From assembly GCF_038502225.1 (NCBI RefSeq), contig NC_091391.1, positions 6,935,420-6,999,419 on the forward strand: a stretch of DNA of 64,000 nt. Reading direction: 5' to 3'. Both the position numbers and the translations under genes were made by a program. A model generated the notes under the pieces. The model did no database searches. It saw only the letters and a program-made list of their open reading frames with translations, and had not been told where the DNA came from. How positions within the stretch are numbered: position 1 is the first letter of the stretch; every line of letters starts with the position of its first letter. The DNA is from Cherax quadricarinatus. Taxonomy: Eukaryota; Arthropoda; Malacostraca; Decapoda; Parastacidae. Positions 30,629 to 40,279 of the stretch are shown in pieces.

Positions 30629-31772
30629 AGCAAAAAGGGTGAGAATTACTATGGAGATGAAGAAAGAGATCATTGCTAAGTATGAAAGTGGAGTGCGTGT
30701 CTCTGAGCTGGTCAGGTTGTATAATAAACCCCAATCAACCATCGCTACTATTGTGGGTAAGAAAATGGCAATCAAGGAAGCTGTTCTTGCCGAAGGTGCA
30801 ACTGCTGCTGCACCACAGTCAGCTGTTGTTGTTCCTGCACCACCATCAGCTGTATTACTCGAAGATGTGGAGAGAGTGTTGTTGGTGTGGCTTAACGTGA
30901 AACAATTACCGAGAAACGATTAACCCCGGAGGGTTAGCCACCCAGGATAACCCAAGAAAGTCAGTGCATCATTGAGGACTGTCTAACTTATTTCCATTGG
31001 GGGTCCTTAATCTTGTCCCCCAGGATGCGACCCACAACAGTTGACTAACACCCAGGTGAACAGGAAAAAATGCCTGGAACTAGTGCTCATATTGGTGAGG
31101 TTAGTGGGGAGGATGTGGAAGAGTTGGTGGAGGAGGACAATGAAGAACAAACCACTGATGAGCTGCTAGATCATCTTCAGCAGCAAGAGGGCAGACCTGA
31201 GGAAACTGCTTCGGAGGAGGGGAGAGAGAAATTGAAGAAGTTGCCTACTTCAAAGATTAAGGAAATGTGTGCTATTGCAAGCCGTGCTGGTGACTATTAC
31301 ACTGACAATGTTGTGAAACACTTTAGGATAAAGGAACGAGAGGTACAGGCCTCTATGGACAGATATGTTGTGCGACAGAGGTCCAGTGACTCTGAAGCTG
31401 GTCCTAGTGGCATTAAAAGAACAAGGGAAGTAACCCCAGAAAAAGACAATCTGCCTCAAGTGCTAATGGAAGGGGATTCCCCTTCTAAACACTAACAAGA
31501 TCAACGGTCTCCCCTCCTCCCATCCCATCAATCATCACCAGATCTTCAATAAAGGTAAGTGTCATGTAACTGTGCATGTCTTCTTCAGTTTGTGTGTATT
31601 AAAATTAATATTTCATGTGGTAAAGATTTTTTTTTCAATACTTTGGGGTGTCTTGCACGGATTAATTTGATTTCCATTATTTCTTATGGGGAAAATTAAC
31701 TTAACTAACGATTATTTTGATTAACGATGAGCTCTCAGGAACGGATTAATATTGCTGGTTGAGGGTCCACTG

Positions 31773-32049
31773 TATTTAATAATAAACAAAAATAAGCAGG
31801 CAGTCTGTCTCTTTAAAGCTACATTATGATGACAAGTATCGTATTTATGCTTCAGTGTCAAGGATGTTCCCTGTGCGTCTGGCAGCAGGGCTGCCAGATG
31901 CACAGTCAGAAGCAGCAGTATGATGTGATCCTTTATTGATAATGTTTTGCCCACACAAGTAGAGGTAGTAGTAGTTGTAGTTATACATGTGGTGGAAAAG
32001 TCAGCTGGTATGTGAGAAAGAAAGGTTACAAAAGCTGTGGCTTGGGTAG
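31773..32049 (-). mobile_element. Penelope-like/hammerhead (type b) 3' fragment and flanks
   Basis: The minus strand of 31915-31960 reads 'gtgtgggcaaaacattatca' then AATAAAGGATCACATC, resembling the type-b motif at 32655-32790. The rest is unassigned. Confidence 0.45.
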
Positions 32050-32157
32050 CATAAAAAAGTAGGTTGGGCAAATGTATGTGGATGGATGGATTTAAGAAGG
32101 CATGCCCAGTTTGGGCCACCAGGCCTGATGCAGTGTACCTCCTTTCTTATGTTCTTA
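32050..32157 (+). mobile_element. LINE B (CR1-like) 3' tail
   Basis: 'ggttgggcaaatgtatgtgg' and 'gggccaccaggcctgatgca' ending 'cctttcttatgttctta', a divergent version of the 28890-28981 tail. Confidence 0.7.
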
Positions 32158-32654
32158 CGTAATAATGAAGGGACACTGAAACATGCTTTACAAGATTAGG
32201 ATTTAATTTTTGAAGTATATTGGCAATTTTCTAAGGTTCGACTTATGTCCATTTTGACTCAAGGCTGGCTGGTCGGAACCAAGCTCGGTCGTAAGTCTTA
32301 TGGTACCTGTACATAGTTTTATCAGTTTTTGAGGCTGAAAGAAATTGAAGGAATTTTTTGGCATAATTGTTACCAGGATCATATGAGGGAAAGGACGCGT
32401 TCTTTTGCAGTAGTTTTGACGCAGCTGGCAGATAGAGAGACTCTGGAGTTATCATGTTGGAGGTTCTAGATTTTGGTTCCTTTAATTGACATTGAGTTTT
32501 TACAAAGGTTAAGCTGGACACAAGTGAAAGAGATTTTTGTGTCCAGTGTTGTGTCTGAGTTCTTTGGTAACTATCAAGAAAGTGTTTCAGGTCAGGATTG
32601 ATATTAATGTTTATTGTCTTGTATATGTAGTAATCATGGAAATATAAACACATA

Positions 32655-32790
32655 AGCAGTATCATGTGATGCTTTCTTGACAATGTTTCCCCCACAGAGT
32701 AGGCTTCATCAAGTCACAAACAGATCTGTTTGTGACTTGATAAAGCCCACAGTGTGAGCAAAACGTTGTCAATAAAGCATCACATTATAC
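32655..32790. ncRNA. Inverted pair of hammerhead-like motifs (type b)
   Basis: Minus strand: CTTGATGA (32706-32713), stem-II-like CCTACTCTGTGGGG, GAAAC (32685-32689), ATT, then GTC and AAGAAAGC. Plus strand: TTGATAA, GCCCACAGTGTGAGC, AAAACGTTGTC, AATAAAGC. A perfect palindrome 'acaaacagatctgtttgt' joins them. The minus copy keeps the GAAAC box and the GTC cleavage triplet, with one change in the first box. Confidence 0.6.
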
Positions 32791-33163
32791 TGCTTATGTG
32801 TTTATATTTCCATTGTGTCGGTATTTTATACCATTTATTTCCATATGTACTAATCATAATAGTAAAAGTGAATGTTATGTATATTAAGTAGGTTTAGGCT
32901 TTTGAAGAGTTGCAATGTGTGTTGCCTGGCAGTAGACTGTGTGATCACTGGTACCTGTGCATTTTGCCGAGTTATTATTGGCTTAATGTGATTTGCTGTA
33001 GTGGATCCCCAGGCATAAATAGCATAGGTAAGGTAAGGATGGATTAGAGAGTAGTATAGTGTGAGTAGGGCCGTTTGAGATACAGTGGAACCTCGGTGTT
33101 TGTTTGCCATAGGTTGTATGTAAAATTATGCTTATTCTCCATAAAATGTATTTTTTGTCAATA

Positions 33164-33665
33164 CAGTGGTATCTCAGGATATGAACTTAATTCGTTCCAG
33201 AAGGCTGTTCGAGTGCCGATACCGAATGAATTTGTTCCCATAAGGAATAATATAAATTAGATTAATTCATTTCAGACCCCCAAAAATGCACTTATAAAAG
33301 TACATAAGATAAGAGAGATAAGATTTTGTTTGGATTTTTAACCTCGGAGGGTTAGCCACCCAGGATATCCCAAGAAAGTCAGTGCGTCATCGAGGACTGT
33401 CTAACTTATTCCATTGGGGTCCTTAATCTTGTCCCCCAGGATGCGACCCACACCATTCGACTAACACACAGGTACCTACTTGCTGCTAGGTGAACAGGAC
33501 AACAGGTGCAAGGAAACACGTCAAAATGTTTCCACCCACCGGGAATCGAACCCGGGCCCTCCGTGTGTGAAGCAGGTGCTTTAGCCACCAGGCCACCAAA
33601 AAATAAATAAATACACTTACACAACTGTTTGAGTTTTGAGCTGTTCGTATACCAAGGTATTACTG
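33164..33665. mobile_element. Tigger-type miniature element nested in the previous one
   Basis: Ends CAGTGGTATCTCAGGATATG and reverse CAGTAATACCTTGGTATACG with TA flanks. It contains a SINE (33305-33600). Confidence 0.82.
33305..33600 (-). mobile_element. tRNA-derived SINE (type 2), best copy
   Basis: The minus strand starts 'tggtggcctggtggctaaag' (A-box region) and has a perfect B box GGTTCGATTCC inside 'cccgggttcgattcccggtg'. A body with 'cacctgttgtcctgttcacc' ends in an A-rich tail 'ttaaaaatccaaacaaaat'. Pol III internal promoter boxes and tail make a SINE call secure. The target duplication is unclear. Confidence 0.88.
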
Positions 33666-33763
33666 TATTTCCCTTAAGAAATAATGTAAATTAAATTTCT
33701 CCGTTCCAGACACCCAAAAATATTAATAAAAAATAAATTTTATGGAGAATAACTATAATTTTA

Positions 33764-34259
33764 CATACAACCTGGGCATATACAACCCAGGTTCCGCTGT
33801 ATATACAACCCAGGTTCCGCTGTATATACAACCCAGGTTCCGCTGTATATACAACCCAGGTTCCGCTGTATATACAACCCAGTTTCCGCTGTATATACAA
33901 CCCAGGTTCCGCTGTATATACAACCCAGGTTCTGCTGTATATACAACCCAGGTTCCGCTGTATATACAACCCAGGTTCCGCTGTATATACAACCCAGGTT
34001 CTGCTGTATATACAACCCAGGTTCCGCTGTATATACAACCCAGGTTCCGCTGTATATACAACCCAGGTTCCGCTGTATATACAACCCAGGTTCCGCTGTA
34101 TATACAACCCAGGTTCTGCTGTATATACAACCCAGGTTCCGCTGTATATACAACCCAGGTTCCGCTGTATATACAACCCAGGTTCCGCTGTATATACAAC
34201 CCAGGTTCCGCTGTATATACAACCCAGGTTCCGCTGTATATACAACCCAGGTTCCGCTG
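33764..34259. repeat. 21-bp minisatellite, about 23 copies
   Basis: Unit TATACAACCCAGGTTCCGCTG with few variants (tctgctg, agtttccg). The unit equals the right terminal 21 bp of the enclosing element. Open frames on both strands (VVYTAEPGLYIQRNLGCIYSG type) are artefacts of the 21-bp period. Confidence 0.97.
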
Positions 34260-34414
34260 TATATAGTAGCATATCTTCAAGACGATGCCAACTGTTTTGG
34301 AAACTTTTTTTGTAATGTGTCTAATGTGGGTGTTGAATTTCAAGTTACAGTCAAGAAACAGATCTAGGAATTTTCCTTTATTTTGTTTGGCAATGGGAAA
34401 ACCATCAATCATAA

Positions 34415-34520
34415 TGTTTATTTTTTATTATTATTAACACATCAACCATCTCCCACTAAGGCAGGGTGGCCCAAAAAAGAAAAACTTTCATCATCATTCA
34501 CTCCATCACTGTTTAGTTGG
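34415..34520 (-). mobile_element. RTE LINE 3'-end fragment
   Basis: TTATTATTA tail, 'cccactaaggcagggtggcc', 'aactttcatcatcattcact'. Inserted within the old LINE A copy. Confidence 0.75.
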
Positions 34521-34639
34521 ACATTTATCGCTCTTCGCAAACATCCTCTAGAAGGTGTTGTCAATGTTAAGCGTCATCCAGGTTGATATCTTCAGCAGTT
34601 CTTCCTTCAGTCTTGTTGAGGGAATTTAGATTTGGGTAG

Positions 34640-34842
34640 ATTAGTATAAAGAAAAAAGATTTTATTTCTTTGCAGAGGTTACAATGTGTTATTACAATTT
34701 TGGTTTGCTAAGTACAGTTGTACAAAGAAAATCACTATCATGCCGGGGCATTTCGGGATATGCGGCAGTAGTGAGGCTTCTGCTGCACCCATTATGTACA
34801 GAAGATCAATAGAAAATGTCCAAAGAAATATATCATTACAGA
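34640..34842. mobile_element. GP element interior fragment
   Basis: 'tttgcagaggttacaatgtg' and 'catgccggggcatttcggga' match the GP interior near 56.06-56.12 kb. Confidence 0.45.
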
Positions 34843-35002
34843 ATGACTGCCAGAGCTAAGAAAGGAGTCACAAAGATTACAAAATGAAGGACATAGCTAA
34901 GAAAGAAGTGACATTACAAAATTAAGGTCATAGCTAAGAAAGGAGTCGCAAACATTACACAATGAAGACCAGAGCTAAGAATGGAGTCACAAAGATTACA
35001 GT
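34843..35002. repeat. About 50-bp tandem repeat, roughly 3.5 copies
   Basis: Repeats of 'agagctaagaaaggagtcac' plus 'aaagattacaaaatgaagg', diverged. Confidence 0.8.
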
Positions 35003-35069
35003 ATAGCCACTCTCCTCGAACGAGGTTTGTTGATTCCAGTGTGTAGCTCCTGATGCAAGGTATTGGACC

Positions 35070-35170
35070 TGTCTTCCTCTTCCTTGGATCAAAGCTGATT
35101 CCCTCCCAAATCCCCAGGCATTGCATGACCCCTAAGGGTTTAGCGCTTCTCCACATATGTATGTAATAAT
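35070..35170 (+). mobile_element. LINE D 3'-end fragment
   Basis: 'tcttccttggatcaaagctg' to 'ctaagggtttagcgcttct' and a TAATAAT tail. Confidence 0.6.
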
Positions 35171-35224
35171 CACCTGCTCCTATAAATACAAATAACCCAA
35201 AAATAAGATGACAGTACTAACCTC

Positions 35225-35370
35225 ATAGCTGCATATATAGTGATCTTTCTGCAGTCACTGCTAGCTAATACCTGCCTGTGATTAGCTGGCTAAGTGATTG
35301 TCTTTCTCCAGTCACTGCTAGCTAATTCCTGCCAGTGATTATCTAACCAAGTGATTTTCTTTCTCCAGCC
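35225..35370. repeat. 57-bp tandem repeat, 2.5 copies
   Basis: Blocks with 'tcactgctagctaatacctg' and 'gattgtctttctccag' recur. Confidence 0.75.
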
Positions 35371-35439
35371 ACTGCATTAATATTAAACTTGTTCAGTAAT
35401 CAGCATTTGGTCTGTTTTCATGTTTTTTGGCATTTCTAT

Positions 35440-35755
35440 AAAATTTGTAGCATTTCTGGCACCATTGTGACATAAGATGCTCTACCCAAAATAAGTGCCA
35501 GGGGCCCAAGACTGTTCAACTGCCTCCCAGCAAACATAAGGGGGATTACCAATAGACCCCTGGTTGTTTTCAAGGAGGAGCTGGAGAGGCACCTGACCAG
35601 CCGGGCTGTGGTTTGTACGTCAATTTGCATGTGGCCAGCAGTAACAGCCTGGTTGATTAGACCCTGTTCCACCACGAGGCCTGGTCTCAGACTGAGCTGC
35701 GGGGGCGTTGACCCCCGAAACCCTCTCCAGGTATACTCCAGGTATACCACTTTAA
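35440..35755 (+). mobile_element. LINE C (CR1-like) 3' fragment
   Basis: The plus strand encodes 'GPRLFNCLPA' then 'GITNRPLVVFKEELERHL', the C-terminal segment of CR1-like reverse transcriptases. It is followed by 'agtaacagcctggttgatta' and the end 'tctccaggtatactccaggt'. The same C-terminal part occurs reversed at 46150-46485. Confidence 0.7.
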
Positions 35756-36084
35756 TCTCTCACACAATTTTGGTTTTCACTGCCTTACTAAAGTTGTCAC
35801 TGCTAAGGATGTACAGTATATAAGACCAATATTATGAGTATTGTTTTACCATGTTTTATATACACTCTTGTTATATTCCTGTTGGCTATTAAAACTTGTG
35901 CAGTATTTGAATCCTTTGCCAAGAAGCATCAAGGACACACATAGATACAGTGGAACTTCAGTTTTTGAATTTAATTGGTTCTTGGGTGATGTTGGAACTG
36001 CAAAAAGTTTGATGTCTGAAACAGTATTTGCCAGGCTTTAATTATCAGTCTCACACACACTGGTGGACGTTGAACTGACTTCAA

Positions 36085-36190
36085 AAAGTGTTAGAGAGTT
36101 AGGTCAGTGTCAGAGGTCACTTCAAAGCACTTTTGAAACAGGGCTTTTGTGTGAAGTTTTTTTACAATTGTATTGTAAACATCCTGGTGT
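36085..36190 (-). pseudogene. Tigger transposase fragment
   Basis: The minus strand reads 'VKKLHTKALFQKCFEVTSDT' then DLTL, which parallels 'FKKLYTKALFERCFVVTSET' of Tigger D just after its third catalytic acid. Confidence 0.75.
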
Positions 36191-36255
36191 GTTTGAACTC
36201 TAGAAAAATTTTCAAAGACCGGGTCAGTTTTTGTGAACAAAATTGTTCGGTTCAT

Positions 36256-37168
36256 AAATAACAAAAAAAGGCACAATACCGTGACTGGAACGATACACAA
36301 AAACCCCCACATAAAAGAGAGAAGCTTACGACGACGTTTCGGTCCAACTTGGACCATTTACAAAGTCACACTAACCAGAAATGGAGCAGGACGGCTATAT
36401 ATAGGCAGGAAGAGGTGGTGGTAGTAGTAGAGGTAGTAGTAGTGGTAGTGGAGGGGAATAAGGAGGAGGAGCCAGTCAAATACAAAGAAAGGGGAGCACT
36501 GCAAGGGAGCTAGGTGCCCACAGAGAGAGAGAGCAAGTGCACAGAGGTGGGTGAAAGGGGAAGTGGTGAAATAAATAAAGAAGGAACAGAAACACGAGAC
36601 AGAAGGAAGATAGACAACCCAGAGGAGAAAAAGGAAAGAGGAAAGGGGAAGAGGGAGAAGAAGAAAAAGAAAAAGAAAAAATGAGGAGTCAGGTTAAGTC
36701 ACGGGTGTTTTGAAGTTTGGAGCATTTTACAATGTAGTGGGAGAGGAAGGCATCTACAGTGACGAAGCCAGGACTAAGATTCATACAAGGAAAGTTGTGT
36801 ATTAGAGAGGATTCAACTAGACGGCGGCTGTTCGAGTTGGAAGTAGGGAAGACAGTTTTAGCAGAAGACCAGTCAGTAGGATGGCTATGATCTCTGACGT
36901 GACAGAAAAGAGCATTGTTAGTGTCGGCAAGCCTAAGACTATTTTTGTGCTCCCTAAGTCTGTCAGAAAGAGAGCGACCAGTTTCTCCGAAGTATTGAAG
37001 AGGACAGGAGGAGCAAGAAATAGAGTAGACACCAGGAACATCTGTAGAGGGAGGAGAGGTATGAACGAGATTAGTGCGAAGAGTGTTAGTCTGGCGGAAG
37101 GTAAATGGTCCAAGTCGGACCGAAACGTCGTCGTAAGTTTCTCTCTTTTATGTGCGGGTTATTTGTGT
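36256..37168 (-). mobile_element. Truncated Penelope-like retroelement with inverted hammerhead-bearing ends
   Basis: Flanked by the 14-bp target duplication ATTGTTCGGTTCAT (36242-36255, 37169-37182). About 70 bp at each end are inverted copies containing 'ggtccaagtcggaccgaaac' and 'gtcgtcgtaagtttc'. The GIY-YIG domain lies between them. The reverse transcriptase is missing, so the copy is 5'-truncated. Confidence 0.82.
36689..37105 (-). pseudogene. GIY-YIG endonuclease domain of a Penelope-like element
   Basis: An uninterrupted minus-strand frame of about 139 codons without an ATG start. It reads 'FRQTNTLRTNLVHTSPPSTD', then 'VPGVYSISCSSCPLQYFGET' and 'GRSLSDRLREHKNSLRLADT', further 'FCHVRDHSHPTDW' and 'SRRLVESSLIHNF', ending 'KLQNTRDLT' at a TGA (36689-36691). 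GVYSI and YFGETGR stand for the GIY and YIG blocks. The paired cysteines between them, the arginine in RLREH and the glutamate in ESSLI fit the Penelope-type nuclease that nicks the target. The frame itself shows no lesion. The element is dead because its reverse transcriptase is absent. Confidence 0.85.
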
Positions 37169-37551
37169 ATTGTTCGGTTCATTCGATGTTGGGTACATTC
37201 GAACACTGAGGTTCCACTGTAAATCATTTTTTTTCTGCAGTATACAGGTAATGTAGTTATATGTATTACAATATTTTATTTATTATTATTATTATCACAC
37301 TGGCCGATTCCCACCAAGGCAGGGTGGCCCGAAAAAGAAAAACTTTCACCATCATTCACTCCATCACTGTCTTGCCAGAAGGGTGCTTTACACTACAGTT
37401 TTTAAACTACAACATTAACACCCCTCCTTCAGAGTGCAGGCACTGTACTTCCCATCTCCAGGACTCAAGTCCGGCCTGCCGGTTTCCCTGAACCCCTTCA
37501 TAAATGTTACTTTGCTCACACTCCAACAGCATGTCAAGTATTAAAAACCAT

Positions 37552-38204
37552 TCATCTCCATTCATTCCTATCAAACACGCTCACGCATGCCTGCTGGAAG
37601 TCCAAGCCCCTCGCACACAAAACCTCCTTTACTCCCTCCCTCCAACCTTTCCTAGGCCGACCCCTATCCCGCCTTCCTTCCACTACAGACTGATACACTC
37701 TTGAAGTTATTCTGTTTCGCTCCATTCTCTCCACATGTCCGAACCACCTCAACAGCCCTTCCTCAGCCCTCTGGACAACAGTTTTGGTAATCCCGCACCT
37801 CCTCCTAACTTCCAAACTACGAATTCTCTGCATTATATTCACACCACACATTGCTCTCAGACATGACATCTCCACTGCCTCCAGCCTTCTCCTCGCTGCA
37901 ACATTCATCACCCATGCTTCACACCCATATAAGAGCGTTGGTAAAACTATACTCTCATACATTCCCCTCTTTGCCTCCAAGGACAAAGTTCTTTGTCTCC
38001 ACAGACTCCTAAGTGCACCACTCACCCTTTTCCCCTCATCAATTCTATGATTCACCTCATCTTTCATAGACCCATCTGCCGACACGTCCACTCCCAAATA
38101 TCTGAATACATTCACCTCCTCCATACTCTCTCCCTCCAATCTGATATCCAATCTTTCATCACCTAATCTTTTTTGTTATCCTCATAACCTTACTCTTTCC
38201 TGTA
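37552..38204 (-). pseudogene. RTE copy 1: C-terminal part
   Basis: 'EVNVFRYLGVDVSADGSMKD', 'YESIVLPTLLYGCEAWVMN', 'LLRWFGHVERMERNRITSRV', typical of the RTE C-terminus. Only a few residues differ from copy 2 (42600-43221). Confidence 0.9.
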
Positions 38205-38466
38205 CATTTATCCTGTATAATTATCAGAGTATATATAAAATATGAAATAACTTTTAAAAACATTTGAAATTTTGGAGTTTCCAGACAAAATGGAGAGACT
38301 TAGTGCTTACTGAGCTCACGGAGAATGTAAACAAACAGGGTGGGGCACGGTGACCGTATTAGAAAGTCAGGTGGGGGGAGCCGTATAGCGAGTTTTGGTC
38401 ATAATTAGAAATGACCGTATTAGCGGAACGCCATAAAGTGAAACGCCGTAAAGCGGGGCCCTCCTG
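38205..38466. mobile_element. Small DNA element inside RTE copy 1
   Basis: Inserted at a TA (38203-38204, 38467-38468). The right end reversed reads CAGGAGGGCCCCGCTTTACG, resembling the GP family end. The left end is not a clear match. Confidence 0.6.
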
Positions 38467-39874
38467 TATTCACTTTCAATTTTCTTCTTTTGCACACCCT
38501 ACCAAATTCATCCACCAATCTCTGCAACTTCTCTTCAGAATCTCCCAAGAGCACAGTGTCATCAGCAAAGAGCAACTGTGACAACTCCCACTTTATGTGT
38601 GATTCTTTATCTTTTAACTCCACGCCTCTTGCCAAGACCCTCGCATTTACTTCTCTTACAACCCCATCTATAAATATATTAAACAACCATGGTGACATCA
38701 CACATTCTTGTCTAAGGCCTACTTTTACTGGGAAATAATTTCCCTCTTTCCTACATACTCTAACTTGAGCCTCACTATCCTCGTAAAAACTCTTCACTGC
38801 TTTCAGTAACCTACCTCCTACACCATACACCTGGAACATCTGCCACATTGCCCCCCTATCCACCCTGTCATATGCCTTTTCCAAATCCATAAATGCCACA
38901 AAGACCTCTTTAGCCTTATCTAAATACTGTTCACTTATATGTTTCACTGTAAACACCTGGTCCACACACCCCCTACCTTTCCTAAAGCCTCCTTGTTCAT
39001 CTGCTATCCTATTCTCCGTCTTACTCTTAATTCTTTCAATAATAACTCTACCATACACTTTGCCAGGTATACTCAACAGACTTATCCCCCTATAATTTTT
39101 GCACTCTCTTTTATCCCCTTTGCCTTTATACAAAGGAACTATGCATGCTCTCTGCCAATCCCTAGGTACCTTACCCTCTTCCATACATTTATTAAATAAT
39201 TGCACCAACCACTCCAAAACTATATCCCCACCTGCTTTTAACATTTCTATCTTTATCCCATCAATCCCAGCTGCCTTACCCCTTTTCATTTTACCTACTG
39301 CCTCACGAACTTCCCCCACACTCACAACTGGCTCTTCCTCACTCCTACAAGATGTTGTTCCTCCTTGCCCTATCTTCATCAACATTTAACAATTCCTCAA
39401 AATATTCCCTCCATCTTCCCAATCCCTCTAACTCTCCATTTAATAACTCTCCTCTCCTATTTTTAACTGACAAATCCATTTGTTCTCTAGGCTTTCTTAA
39501 CTTGTTAATCTCACTCCAAAACTTTTTCTTATTTTCAACAAAATTTGTTGATAACATCTCACCCACTCTCTCATTTGCTCTCTTTTTACATTGCTTCACC
39601 ACTCTGTTAGCCTCTCTCTTTTTCTCCATATACTCTTCCCTCCTTGCATCACTTCTACTTTGTAAAAACTTCTCATATGCTAACTTTTTCTCCCTTACTA
39701 CTCTCTTCACATCATCATTCCACCAATCGCTCCTCTTCCCTCCCGCACCCACTTTCCTGTAACCACAAACTTCTGCTGAACACTCTAACACTACATTTTT
39801 AAACCTACCCCATACCTCTTCGACCCCATTGCCTATGCTCTCATTAGCCCATCTATCCTCCAATTGCTGTTTAT
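38467..39874 (-). pseudogene. RTE copy 1: reverse transcriptase core
   Basis: From 39890 down: 'DRWANESIGNGVEEVWGRFK', 'RSDWWNDDVKRVVREKKLAY'. A break near 39345-39385 precedes 'GKAAGIDGIKIEMLKAGGDI', 'NYRGISLLSIPGKVYGRVI', 'EQGGFRKGRGCVDQVFTVKH', 'FMDLEKAYDRVDRGAMWQ' and the catalytic 'LLFADDTVLLGDSEEKLQRL'. The FADD box is intact, unlike the stop next to it in copy 2. Confidence 0.88.
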
Positions 39875-40279
39875 ATCTTACAGGTAGTAGGTTGGTAGAC
39901 AGCAACCACCCAGGGAAGTACTACCGTCCTGCCAGATGACTGTGAAACAAAAACCTGTAACTGTTTTGCATGATGGTAGGATTGCTGGTTTCTTTTTCTG
40001 TCTCATAAACACGCTAGATAACAGGGATATCTTGCTACTCCTACTTACACTTTGGTCACACTTCACAGACACGCACATGCATATATATATATACATACAT
40101 CTAGGTTTTTCTCCTTTTTCTAAATAGCTCTTGTTCTTTTTTATCTCTTCTATTGTCCATGGGGAAGTGGAAAAGAATCTTTCCTCCGTAAGCCATGCGT
40201 GTCGTATGAGGCGACTAAAATGCCGGGAGCAATGGGCTAGTAACCCCTTCTCCTGTATACATTTACTAAAAAAGAGAAG

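Larger units (their letters stand above)
30134..31495 (+). pseudogene. Tigger transposase remnant in derivative C
   Basis: 'ATGGGCCCCAAGAAAGC' at 30134 is cut by the 30181-30628 insertion inside 'TAKRVRIT'. The frame resumes with 'MEMKKEIIAKYESGVRVSEL'. A short Ala/Pro/Val stretch from GCT/GTT triplets (30800-30855) precedes 'LEDVERVLLVWLNVKQ'. After the SINE piece comes 'MPGTSAHIGE', joined directly to an acidic segment ('EDVEELVEEDNEEQ') and the C-terminal 'MDRYVVRQRSSDSEAGPSG'. The whole DDE core is deleted. Confidence 0.82.
29853..31772 (+). mobile_element. Tigger-like derivative C
   Basis: Ends CAGTGGACCCTTAACCAGCG and, reversed, CAGTGGACCCTCAACCAGCA, TA-flanked. It carries N- and C-terminal transposase parts, the same SINE piece as A and B (about 30926-31065), and a 448-bp retroelement insertion. 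Its internal deletion differs from A and B. Confidence 0.88.
33083..34259. mobile_element. Tigger-type miniature element with amplified end
   Basis: Left end CAGTGGAACCTCGGTGTTTG, right end (reversed) CAGCGGAACCTGGGTTGTAT, TA on both sides (33081 and 34260). Inside are a second element (33164-33665) and a 21-bp minisatellite made of its own right end. Confidence 0.8.
32230..34640 (-). pseudogene. LINE A-like reverse transcriptase, old and heavily interrupted
   Basis: Minus-strand pieces in order: 'ISTWMTL'-like at about 34575, 'GKFLDLFLDCNLKFNTHI' (34290-34370), 'LTLYYSLIHPYLTYAIYAWG' (33010-33075), and the C-terminus 'YKTINININPDLKHFLDS' (about 32580). These follow the same order as the 54.1-54.7-kb copy. 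Interruptions: an RTE tail (34415), nested elements (33083-34259) and a hammerhead pair (32655-32790). Confidence 0.75.
35948..37219 (-). mobile_element. Tigger-type element split by a Penelope-like insertion
   Basis: Ends CAGTGGAACTTCAGTTTTTG and, reversed, CAGTGGAACCTCAGTGTTCG, TA-flanked. A small transposase piece at 36085-36190 shows it once carried a Tigger transposase. Confidence 0.75.

Noticed and set aside
33691..34412. Long open frames on both strands encoding a regular repeat peptide
   Set aside because: They are read through the 21-bp minisatellite. Only the first 50 or so residues of one of them come from a LINE.
37784..39762. Plus-strand frames over the RTE copy 1 (for example 39352-39762)
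   Set aside because: They are antisense shadows of the minus-strand reverse transcriptase, which has the conserved motifs.
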